From NCBI GenBank assembly GCA_963969395.1, contig OZ017796.1, positions 10,790,501 to 10,854,500 on the forward strand: a stretch of 64,000 nucleotides of DNA, given 5' to 3'. Below are positions 55,912-64,000 of this stretch, piece after piece. How positions within the stretch are numbered: the first letter of the stretch is position 1; the number at the start of each line of letters is the position of its first letter. Under the pieces are notes generated by a model that had not been told where the DNA came from, made no database searches, and saw only the letters and a program-made list of their open reading frames with translations. Source of the DNA: Pseudoscleropodium purum (taxonomy: Eukaryota; Streptophyta; Bryopsida; Hypnales; Brachytheciaceae). Made by a program: the position numbers and the translations under genes.

Positions 55912-56023
55912 CAGAGTTGACGAATCTCTACGTCCGCCCCAAAATAGCGTCCGTTTTCCGGACATCCGGACGCACGGACGCTAGCGGACGCAGGGTCCCT
56001 CCCGCTGTCGGAAGGCAAATACA
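55912..56023. mobile_element. Truncated hAT MITE end, CAGGGTTGAC family
   Basis: Starts CAGAGTTGACGAATCTCTACG and follows the family for about 105 bp to GCTGTCGGAAGGC, then leaves it. The next bases, CAGGGTGCGGCGGCC, could be the end of a second element inserted here, perhaps the hAT at 57-60 kb. Confidence 0.7.
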
Positions 56024-56400
56024 CAGGGTGCGGCGGCCGGACGGGGCGGCTTAGAAAACCCGTTTTGGGTTTTTTGTTTTGATTGTTTTCACCAATGAAA
56101 GATTGAGAGTGAAGTCATTTTGATTTTGATTTTTCTTATATTGCAATTGCGATTCAATAGAGTTGTATATCACTATTTATGTAAAAGCTAAAATATGAAA
56201 TATATTTTTAATTTTTTTTGTTGAATTTCATTTTGATTCAGAAACAAAATCACTTTAAAATCCAGCGAGATGTATATCATCAATAAACAAACAATTTTAT
56301 AATAAAATGATTGAAGAAACCATTGTCATTTGTCAACATGAGCTCCATATATCATAAGCAACTAAACAATCAAACATCTAAATTCACATCTCCACAATTC

Positions 56401-57162
56401 CTATGGACGCCAATCCACATCTCCTCTAACCTCAGCCCCACTACTTTCTCCTGCAGCTTTTCGTTCAAAATCTTCATTATCGGAGTCATCTTCATTGTCA
56501 GAGTCATCTTCATTGTTGAAATCAAGCATCGTTGTCTCCTTCAAGTCTTCTCTCGAAGTAGGTTTACTCCCTTCTTTCGAATTTAATTTTTCTTTTTTTA
56601 CTTTGACAGAACGATTAAAGGCTTTTTGAATAGGAACCTTTCTTTTCTTTCTATTTGACAAAGTAGCAACATTTTCATCAAGAGGGGTCCTATTCTTCAC
56701 TGGAGAGATAGCAAAAGGTTGCATTTCTCTTTTCGCTTTCACGTTACTCGATTCTTGAACCATTAATCTCGATGTAGGGTCGACATGTCCATGAACGGTT
56801 ATCTCCACTTTGGCTTTCTTTTGAAGTAATAGAGTGTCGTTTGTTGATTTGATGGGTTCTTACGCCATTCCTTTTCCTAAAATGCGAGCACGCAAAGATG
56901 CCAATGACATCCGATCACTATCCGTATCACTTAGGCTTGTAGGTGATGACGCTACTTTCCGTAAATTACCGCCTGTAGAAATTTCTTTGGAAATGTTCAT
57001 TAGGCGTTTTTCATATCCAAAGCTCTGAGAATCATTCAATCGTGTACTAACAGACTTCAACGGTATTGGTGGAAGAGCACTAGATCTCGGTACTTCAAAA
57101 ATTGACTTCATTAGCTCCTTTCCTTTATCACTCTTCACAATTGCCGAATTTGTGACTGCCAT
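56401..57162 (-). pseudogene. Out-of-frame continuation of the hAT-1 ORF
   Basis: After the hAT-1 stop (57137-57135) a +1 frame is open from 57162 to 56860. A single TAA (56862-56860) separates it, in the same frame, from another open stretch to 56401. Both are rich in Lys, Ser, Glu and Asp, with a duplicated EDDSDNEDDSDNEDF and basic NRKKRKVP and KVKKEK, which look like nuclear-targeting sequence. They look like a continuous C-terminal tail broken by one frameshift and one stop. A spliced second exon is possible. Confidence 0.5.
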
Positions 57163-59756
57163 CCAAGTGAATCATTATTTTTTTGTACCGCAATATTTGG
57201 TTCCCCTTCATCACCAATATTGTTGCCCACATCTTTTGGAACGTTCACCTCCATGACCGCATCTTCTCTTTTGTCGTTTCCTTGCACTACATTTAATGCC
57301 ACAGATGGAGATTGAGAAATTAAAACTTCTTTATTTCTTCCATCATCACCAATAGCATTCTCATTGATTTTCACCTCTTTGGCAATAGCATTTGCCTTCT
57401 CCGATAGAATGTTTTCGCTATTCAAGTATCCCGTTCTATTGCAATATGCAGCTAAAGAAGGTAGATTTTCCTCTCCCCCTACATTGTCCTCGTCTTCACA
57501 AAAGGTATATGCATCGTTTGCATTGTCGGGAACGACATCCTTGCGGTTTAGATGATAATCATGCGTATCATTCACCAAATCAGGAAAATCTTGCATAACG
57601 TCTTCATCTCCCCATCCTGTCGCACGATTGAAGTCATCTCCGCCATCTACAGCTGAAAGGGCCCTTTCCAAATCCTTGTCATCATCGTCTTCTAACGTCG
57701 GCCTATTTGAATCCTCTGATTCCATCGGATCCACATTATCATTATACCATTTTTTTTCATCTTTTTCCTTTGATGCGTTTAATACTTTGGAATTGGTATA
57801 CATGTATACCAAATCTGCTGCTCTCTCCGGCTTCAATTTATTTTGAGATTTGTTGTGAACAAAAGAATAGTTGCTCCAATTCCGTTCACATGAAGATGAT
57901 GACACCGGTTGAGCCAATATCCTCTTCGCTAATGGAGCTATAAACTTGCCACATGCACCTTCAAAATCCCACCAAGCATGTGCGGACAACATTTGATCTC
58001 CCGGATTCAACATATTGTGGAATGGAGGTTCCTTGTGTCGAAAAGCTACAAATTCCTTCACCACTGCTGCATATTCATCCGGTTTACATATTCTCTCCAA
58101 AACTTTCTTATATCCTGACATTGCATCTGCGTCATCCACTAGCTCTTTGTCATGAAGAAGGTATGGATTCAAAAGAGCTGCAGCTGATTGGAGATCGTTG
58201 TCCACCATTCTTCTTCGGGCATAAAAAGACTGTACCAATGGAATTGCAAGTTCTTCTAGCAAACAAAATGGTGGACTTTGTAATCCGTTCACGTGCTTCT
58301 CTAACTTCTTCATGATATGCAACACCTTCCCCATGCATGGTGATTTTGAATCCAAATCGCGGAGTGCACATATGATTGGTTCAACCATCTCCACATAATT
58401 AATGGACCGATTGCAAAAATGGTCATCAAGAACAATTTTCTTCACCGCTAAGGCCAAGTCTTTTAGTTGGACTTTAGCTCCACGTTTCTTCTTGAGAGTA
58501 TGTACATACTCAACCCATTGCGGATCTACCACCGTTTGTTCCAATACTCCTCTCAATTTTGTCAAACGCTCCATCATGATAAATTTAGAGGCGAACCTTG
58601 TATCCCCAAGCATCAAGAGACCAAGATTTGGCAAATACTTTCGCAATAGAGCTAGCGGCATATGTCTCTTCCTGATAAATTTAGCTACAAGAACTCCTTT
58701 ATCCAATTTGGAAGCAATCCATTTCTGTGCAGCCCAATCCTTCAACAACAAATTCAATGCATGTACCACGCACCCTTGGTAAAAAATATGAGGATATTTT
58801 GCAAATATTACATCCCATGCGGACGAATTCACGGGAGTATTATCCGTAGTTATTAACACGACGTTCTTGGATCCCACTTGTTCAATGAACTTTTCCAACA
58901 CAGCTGCCAAGTACTCCGCATTTTTTTCACAACCACTTGTATCCACAGATCCAAGAAATTCTTCACCTGCGGATGATACAAGCATGGCATTGATGAGAGG
59001 TCGATTAGTCACCGAGCTCCATCCATCAATGGACAATGTTGCTCCAAATTTTTGAATGCTATCTTCGGTCCATGCATTCAACTGTGTCTGAATGTTGGTC
59101 TTCGCCTCATTCAACAATTTGTACCGAAGGTCGTGGTATGAGGGAGGAATGTATGGCCTACCAAACGCAGCCGTTTTCTTCACTGCTTCTTTAAAAGCTG
59201 GATTTTGAGCTACGGAAAATGGTATGTTCGCCGAATAAAAAAAATTTGCCCACACTGAATGTAATTTGCGTCTATGACCTTCTTCAAACCCATTCACTAA
59301 GCTGCATTGCCTCTGAGGCCTAAAACTTGATGCCCTCGGGGTTTCACATTCACCAGAAGCTTCCGTACTCAAAATCATTTCAGTTGTGGCACATACCATT
59401 GATACCACTTCTTTGGACGCTGGACAAGAGTCTTCATGGTCAGAATGCGATACAGCCTTTCCGGCCGAAAACTCTTGGACATCTGAAGGGCCAGGGTTGC
59501 CATCCACATTGTCCATTACAACGCGTTTTGGAAAAACTCCTTCGCAATGCCGAAATAAATCTCGAACTGCCATTGATAATCGTAGACAAAGGCTCACCCC
59601 TTTATCACGTACACCTCCAGGCCCAGAATAGCCTAAGTGGCTGAACATACGGCTGAGCTTCCTTGACATACTCGCTTTGCAAAGCCTACATTTTACTTTA
59701 CCACCCTCTTGTACACTATACCAAGGAGAAAAATCCCCCGTCGGTTTGGCCACCAT
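57135..59756 (-). CDS. hAT transposase with intact catalytic core (hAT-1)
   Basis: The ATG at 59756 gives 873 aa; an in-frame upstream start would add 31 residues with no family match. Domains: BED-type zinc finger at about 20-42 (VKCRLCKASM..FSHLGY); DUF659-like region at about 200-345 with PPSYHDLRYKLL; RNase-H-like core with D244 (SIDGW), D305 (TTDN) and the structural C329/H332 (GCVVHALNLLL); insertion domain; C-terminal hAT dimerisation domain at about 590-660 with W595/W596 and E624 in SSSCERNWS, then YSFVHNKSQNKL. The three acidic residues expected for hAT catalysis are present. An acidic tail of about 200 residues follows and may continue in broken frame to 56401. It would cut and paste elements with matching ends, leaving 8-bp duplications. 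It may drive the MITEs here, but its own ends are not certain. Confidence 0.88.
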   Translation of the reverse strand: MVAKPTGDFSPWYSVQEGGKVKCRLCKASMSRKLSRMFSHLGYSGPGGVRDKGVSLCLRLSMAVRDLFRHCEGVFPKRVVMDNVDGNPGPSDVQEFSAGKAVSHSDHEDSCPASKEVVSMVCATTEMILSTEASGECETPRASSFRPQRQCSLVNGFEEGHRRKLHSVWANFFYSANIPFSVAQNPAFKEAVKKTAAFGRPYIPPSYHDLRYKLLNEAKTNIQTQLNAWTEDSIQKFGATLSIDGWSSVTNRPLINAMLVSSAGEEFLGSVDTSGCEKNAEYLAAVLEKFIEQVGSKNVVLITTDNTPVNSSAWDVIFAKYPHIFYQGCVVHALNLLLKDWAAQKWIASKLDKGVLVAKFIRKRHMPLALLRKYLPNLGLLMLGDTRFASKFIMMERLTKLRGVLEQTVVDPQWVEYVHTLKKKRGAKVQLKDLALAVKKIVLDDHFCNRSINYVEMVEPIICALRDLDSKSPCMGKVLHIMKKLEKHVNGLQSPPFCLLEELAIPLVQSFYARRRMVDNDLQSAAALLNPYLLHDKELVDDADAMSGYKKVLERICKPDEYAAVVKEFVAFRHKEPPFHNMLNPGDQMLSAHAWWDFEGACGKFIAPLAKRILAQPVSSSSCERNWSNYSFVHNKSQNKLKPERAADLVYMYTNSKVLNASKEKDEKKWYNDNVDPMESEDSNRPTLEDDDDKDLERALSAVDGGDDFNRATGWGDEDVMQDFPDLVNDTHDYHLNRKDVVPDNANDAYTFCEDEDNVGGEENLPSLAAYCNRTGYLNSENILSEKANAIAKEVKINENAIGDDGRNKEVLISQSPSVALNVVQGNDKREDAVMEVNVPKDVGNNIGDEGEPNIAVQKNNDSLGWQSQIRQL

Positions 59757-60071
59757 ACTGACAAGTGTATGTTTTACCTCAATTTCAAAAGAAATCAATA
59801 AAATGTTTTCAATTTGAAACCCACAACGTGACAATGTATACAATATCAATGAAATTAGTCACACAAAGCTTTGAAAATCAAAGCCCCCGCGTCCACCGAA
59901 CTATGCATTACGAAGCAAGAAACTCAATAAATTGAAGCTCATAGCCCTTGGAAATCTTAGCGTTCGGTTTTTCGAGAGTGAATACCAAAGCTTCTCTTCT
60001 AACATTTATAGTCTCCTCCAGAAAATTAAAGGTTCATTTTTAGGGTTTCCGTTCAAAAACAAGCAACGGCC

Positions 60072-60312
60072 CGGACAGGGCTGAAGCAGACGGGCGGACG
60101 GGGCAGACGGGGCGGGCGGACGAGGCGGACAGGGCGGGCGGACGGGGTGGGCGGACAGGGCAGACGGGTCAGACGGGCGGTCGGACGCGGCGGACAGGGC
60201 GGTTGGACAGGATTGTCCGCACTGTCCGCCTTCCGACGCCGTCCGCGCTTTGGACACGCCGACCGCCCCACTTAAACACTGACCGCCCACGGCGTCCGCC
60301 CAGCTGTCCATT
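60072..60312. repeat. GC-rich GGACGG/GGGCGG array upstream of hAT-1
   Basis: About 240 bp almost entirely of GACGGGGCGG, GGCGGACGAGG and GTCCGCC words, 320-560 bp upstream of the hAT-1 start. Two to three other such arrays are found only in hAT-type elements of this window. hAT transposases are known to bind repeated subterminal motifs, so this may be the 5' subterminal region. It ends near GGAGCATCCTA. Confidence 0.7.
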
Positions 60313-60429
60313 GGAGCATCCTAAGAGGTCGATATTACTCAAAAAGAGCGGTAACATTTCAAAAAAAACAGCCTAATAATCACTACTAAATGAGGATCAA
60401 TGTAATTGATTTATCATTTTTTTTTTTTA

Positions 60430-60472
60430 AATGTAAACCCTAAACCCTATACCCTAATTACCCTAAACCTTT
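60430..60472. repeat. Degenerate telomere-type (CCCTAAA) repeats
   Basis: AAACCCTAAACCCTATACCC then TAATTACCCTAAACC: about five CCCTAAA-like units, two perfect. Plant telomere repeats are TTTAGGG. Likely a short interstitial remnant or telobox-like sequence. Confidence 0.6.
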
Positions 60473-60479
60473 TCTTTTC

Positions 60480-63080
60480 TCCCCTAAATTGTTTTACGAA
60501 TGAGGGGAATGTGGTTAAGTTGAATATGTTTGGATTATTTACTCATATTATCCTTCTAAATAGGTTTTGAGAAGATCTGAAGATGGTGGGGATTTTTTTA
60601 AAGTTCATTAGGAAATCAAATGTTTTGCAGAAATAATCAATTCCTTTTTCATCATAAGCAAATGAAATTTTAAAAAAAGGCCCCAATACATAATTAGAAT
60701 AACAATTTAATGGATTTCAACTTCATGATATTTAATGAAAGGTTGTGTTTTCTAATTAGAAGTGCATCACAATCTTCAAATGAACATCGAGTCTTTCATA
60801 TTTTTTAATGAAATTTTGATTAGATTTGAAAACAAAGAAAAAGAATCAATGTTTTAACTTTCAAATCATATATGGCTATATTTTTCCTTAAAAACATAGA
60901 AAAATTCGTTACTTGAGTTGATTGAGTAGAATACATTATACACTTATACATGTGCTATATTTATTTTGAAGGGTAATTCCAATATTCTTATTTCAGATGT
61001 TTTTAAATATTAATTTTAAAAAAGAGGGTTTATTGTTTAAAGATCTAAAAAATTGACAAACATAATTTCTATTATAAATAGGAATTGAATTCGGAATTCG
61101 AATTTTGAAATGATTCAAATGAACAAGATATTGATTATAAAATATTTCTTTGTTTGAGTTTTCAAAATGAATTCACGAAACAGTTGCAAACTTTTGAACT
61201 TAGGTATATGATATTGTTTTCGGTTTGTACTTTGTAGAGTATAATACTTCAATTTTAATCCTAAATAAATGAAAAAATTCCACATGAATGAAATGTTTCT
61301 ATGTATTGCACAAAGATTTCTACCAATTACTATGATAATTAAATACATTGTTACATTTCATAAAATATTTTACATAGAAAGAAAAAATCATTTCAATTTT
61401 CAATCATGATAAACGATGTCTTCTACTCTTTCTGTTATATGTTCATTTTGTATTACGTGTATATTGTACAATCTTTGACAGCAGGGGAATTCATTTTTGA
61501 CTCTCATTGAAATAGAAAATATATTTGTGTTTGGATTTTGAAATCATTATGTATTCTATGGTCTTGCAAGAATGCATCTTGCTCCTTCCTTTGAATCCTT
61601 TGGATATTTTTTTTTTTCCTTTGCTTTCTCGTAGGGCTCTTGTTCTCTTGTTCTCTTCATTTGACCAGCCTATTTGGCTTGGCTCTTAGTTTTTTTTTTT
61701 TTTAATGCAATGGTTTATGCATATGTTATAAAAAATATATATTATTTATTTAAAATTAATATATTGATGAACAAACGCATAAAGGCATTCAATGCTTTCA
61801 CATTTAAAGTTATAAATCTATCATAAATCACTCTTGCAAATTTGAATGATTGAATCGAAAATTTGAAAATATAATTACAAGAGCTTTCAATTCAATCAAT
61901 TGCATAAATCATAAATGTTGAAATGCAACTCGTATGAGTTTAGCATCTATGAAGATTAATTCATGCCATCCACATGCAATTTTCCAATTTAATAAAATGC
62001 AATTGAGTACTTCAATTTCTTTCCCTTCAATTCTCCAAGTAACATTCACTTCATATCTTTATTTATTTGTTTATTTAATTTTTGGGAATAAATGGAGAAA
62101 CCATCTTTGTCTATATTTGCACATGCACTCTTATTTGATTGATGCAAAATAGATATATGAAATATATGATCATTGATTTGTTCTTGTTGATTTATCTAAT
62201 ATATTTTATATATGTATATATATTTATATATATATATATATCATTAAAGGAGTATGGAAGATAAGATTGACAGATTGTGTTCAAATGTTGTTGATTTTGA
62301 AATGATTTAGTACTATATCATTTATAAGAATATTATAATAGTATTATGTTATAATATTCTTAAAACAATTGCAACAAATATTAAAATACATGCTAAGTTA
62401 GGTTTGTTAGCCTACCAATTGTTCATTAATAGACATAATTGAGTAGCCCCCTTAAATGAAACATTCAATATCTAATATCTTACAATCCAAATGGTGGATT
62501 TGTCTAAATTTTTTCTACATCTTTTCCAACTAATTTACTACAAGATCCTATGGTTACATATGCCCAAAAGTATTTTTCTTCCAAGACTTGGTATTTGCAC
62601 TACTACTGGCAGTTTTGAAGTGTTTTTAGTGAAAAGAACTTTAGGGGCTAAACATCTGTACCATTAGATTTTGAAAAAAGAACAATTTGCTTCATTGGGG
62701 ATAACTATAAGTCTATGCTCTTTTTCGATAGCCAAAACACACTTGCAATGACTTGGACATTTAGCGGTTTACTAAGTGATTAGACGTCAACTAATTCAAT
62801 TTAATAGTAGAATTTTTATTCAACTACGTTCTTACAATTGCTTTATACACAATGCAACGTGAATATTTGGGTACATATATTTAACGTTGCAATCCTTTCG
62901 TGAATTTTTGCACATTTTAGCTCATATCTTTGTACAAAAATATCATTTACCAAGAATTCATAAATTTGGTCATAAAGGAAGGCTACTTTTTTTAATTTCA
63001 AATTTTACATTGAATGAATGAAAAGTTAGTTGAACTATACAGTGCCATGAAGACCTCTGTTTATCGTGCAAAATATGGGT
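60480..63080. other. Gene-free AT-rich desert
   Basis: No gene, RNA or clear element seen. Contains A/T runs and a TA microsatellite at about 62213-62242. ORFs of up to 77 codons have no domain. Confidence 0.6.
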
Positions 63081-63111
63081 TTAGGGTCGCTTTAGGGTCG
63101 CTTTAGGGTCA
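63080..63111. repeat. 11-bp tandem TTTAGGGTCGC, three units
   Basis: TTTAGGGTCGC repeats in tandem, the last unit partial. It holds the plant telomere word TTTAGGG with a TCGC spacer, and borders the GC-rich array that follows. Confidence 0.8.
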
Positions 63112-63482
63112 AACCGCCCCGTCCGCCCTCATACCCGTCCGTTCCATCCGCCCAGACCCCCGTTCGCCCCGATACCCGTCCGCCCTGTCCGTCGGATCTG
63201 GGGTCCGCCCTGTCCGCCCTGTCCGCCCCGTCTGCCCCGATATCCGTCCACCTCGTCCTTCGTCCACCGTGTCCGTCGGATCCGGCGTCCGTCCCGATAC
63301 TCGTCCGCCCCGTTTCGGCGATGCGTCCGCCCCCCCGGACTATCCGATCGGGCGGACGCCAGATTTGTCCGCCCGTAGCCGTCCGATCGAGCGGACGGGG
63401 CTCTAGGGTTTCGGGGAGGCGGACGGCCGATCCGTCCGCCACCTCTGGCCCGTCCGATTGGGCGGACGCTTTCGGGCCATCC
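63112..63482. repeat. GC-rich GTCCGCC array at right edge
   Basis: About 370 bp dominated by GTCCGCCC, CCCGTCCG and their complements, with GTCCGTCGGATC repeated. It precedes an ORF at 63680, mirroring the array-then-ORF layout at 60.3-59.8 kb. The overlapping 116-codon ORF follows the repeat composition and is not called. Confidence 0.7.
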
Positions 63483-63679
63483 GCATTGTCACTTTTGCTT
63501 TGCCCCTTGTGAATGCAAGGTGGAGCGAAGAGCTTGGTGGTTCATCCTCTATTGGCTCCTTTCCGAGGCAAGACAAGAGTGGTTTATTGGAGCCTCCTTG
63601 TTGCCAATTTTTTGGACACTTGCGTATGAATTCAATTTCAAATTAAAAAATTTGATCTATATCAATTTCATTTGTCACG

Positions 63680-64000
63680 ATGATGAAGGGGAAGAAGAAG
63701 GTTGCGAAGCTTAAACATGGAGAGGGACCATCAAACTTGGAGGTAACTCGCCAAAGTCCTTCGGAGGAATGCAAAAAATTCATGATTGAGCGCATCGTTC
63801 AATTTTATGAATCGGAAACAACATTGTCTTTAGACAATAAGTACATCAAATATCAAGAGGAGTGCATGTCTAAATTCAAGGTAGACATAACACAGATGTT
63901 GTTGGATGCATTGAATGTGGCGAAGTGGCATGACGAAATGCATAAAACGTACTTCACCAAATGTTTGGAGAACAAGGTTCATGACGCTTTGTGGAATTCC
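63680..64000 (+). CDS. Partial ORF of unknown function, runs off the window
   Basis: From ATGATGAAGGGG at 63680 the frame is open for 107 codons to the last base. It is hydrophilic and helical: a Lys-rich start (MMKGKKKVAKLKHGEG), then CKKFMIERIVQFYES, NKYIKYQEECMSKFKVDI and WHDEMHKTYFTKCLENKV. I do not recognise a family. It starts 200 bp after the GC-rich array, so it may be the first ORF of another transposable element. Confidence 0.5.
   Translation, partial: MMKGKKKVAKLKHGEGPSNLEVTRQSPSEECKKFMIERIVQFYESETTLSLDNKYIKYQEECMSKFKVDITQMLLDALNVAKWHDEMHKTYFTKCLENKVHDALWNS

Noticed and set aside
1..64000. tRNA, rRNA or snoRNA genes
   Set aside because: I found no cloverleaf-like or conserved rRNA sequence by eye. 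A covariance-model scan would settle this.

Overview
This is nuclear DNA from a land plant. The evidence is spliceosomal introns with GT..AG ends, TATA boxes, and plant families: AP2/ERF, phytocyanin, FRA1-type kinesin-4 exons, presequence-protease exons, and CACTA-type termini beginning CACTARAAGAAAA. The mix of hAT, pogo-like and CCGG-rich element proteins makes me think of a bryophyte, perhaps a Marchantia-type liverwort. That is recall-based and tentative. The window is gene-poor, AT-rich and full of repeats. I see only three intact, ordinary-looking host genes.

Layout. 1-2091: an AP2-domain gene (minus strand) in one arm of a >=2.1 kb inverted duplication; the other arm is 38497-40608, where the copy has a nonsense codon. 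2.1-13.4 kb: gene-free AT-rich repeats with small hAT, CACTA and Stowaway-like MITEs. 13.8-17.6 kb: a segment carrying an intact three-exon phytocyanin gene; a direct second copy with a second intact gene lies at 34.5-38.1 kb. 17.6-24.8 kb: more AT-rich repeats with MITEs, including two long hairpin elements. 25.5-29.9 kb: ordered but broken exons of a kinesin-4 gene, then of a presequence protease gene. 30.3-34.0 kb: a pogo/Tigger-like transposase (minus strand) with a stop codon, split by a 282-bp MITE. 40.6-42.4 kb: AT-rich repeats. 42.4-48.1 kb: a decayed hAT element with a 57-bp minisatellite at one end. 48.6-49.3 kb: an unidentified ORF. 49.6-55.9 kb: a cluster of GC-rich hAT MITEs; one is split by a 3,316-bp element with TGTCG..CGACA ends, a 5-bp target duplication and its own 552-aa protein. 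56.4-59.8 kb: a hAT transposase with its catalytic core intact. 60.1-63.5 kb: GC-rich arrays around an AT-rich desert. 63.7 kb to the right edge: an incomplete ORF.

How it fits together. Most of the window looks like a record of hAT activity. At least eleven short elements (TIRs starting CAGGGTTG, CATGGTTGTC or close variants) sit between 8-bp target duplications, several carrying dense CGGACG/GTCCGCC words. The hAT transposases at 57-60 kb and 45-47 kb are candidate drivers, but I could not define their ends. Because the AT-rich background is itself repetitive, several insertions can be compared with empty sites elsewhere in the window. The AP2 and phytocyanin genes were duplicated within this transposon-rich background.
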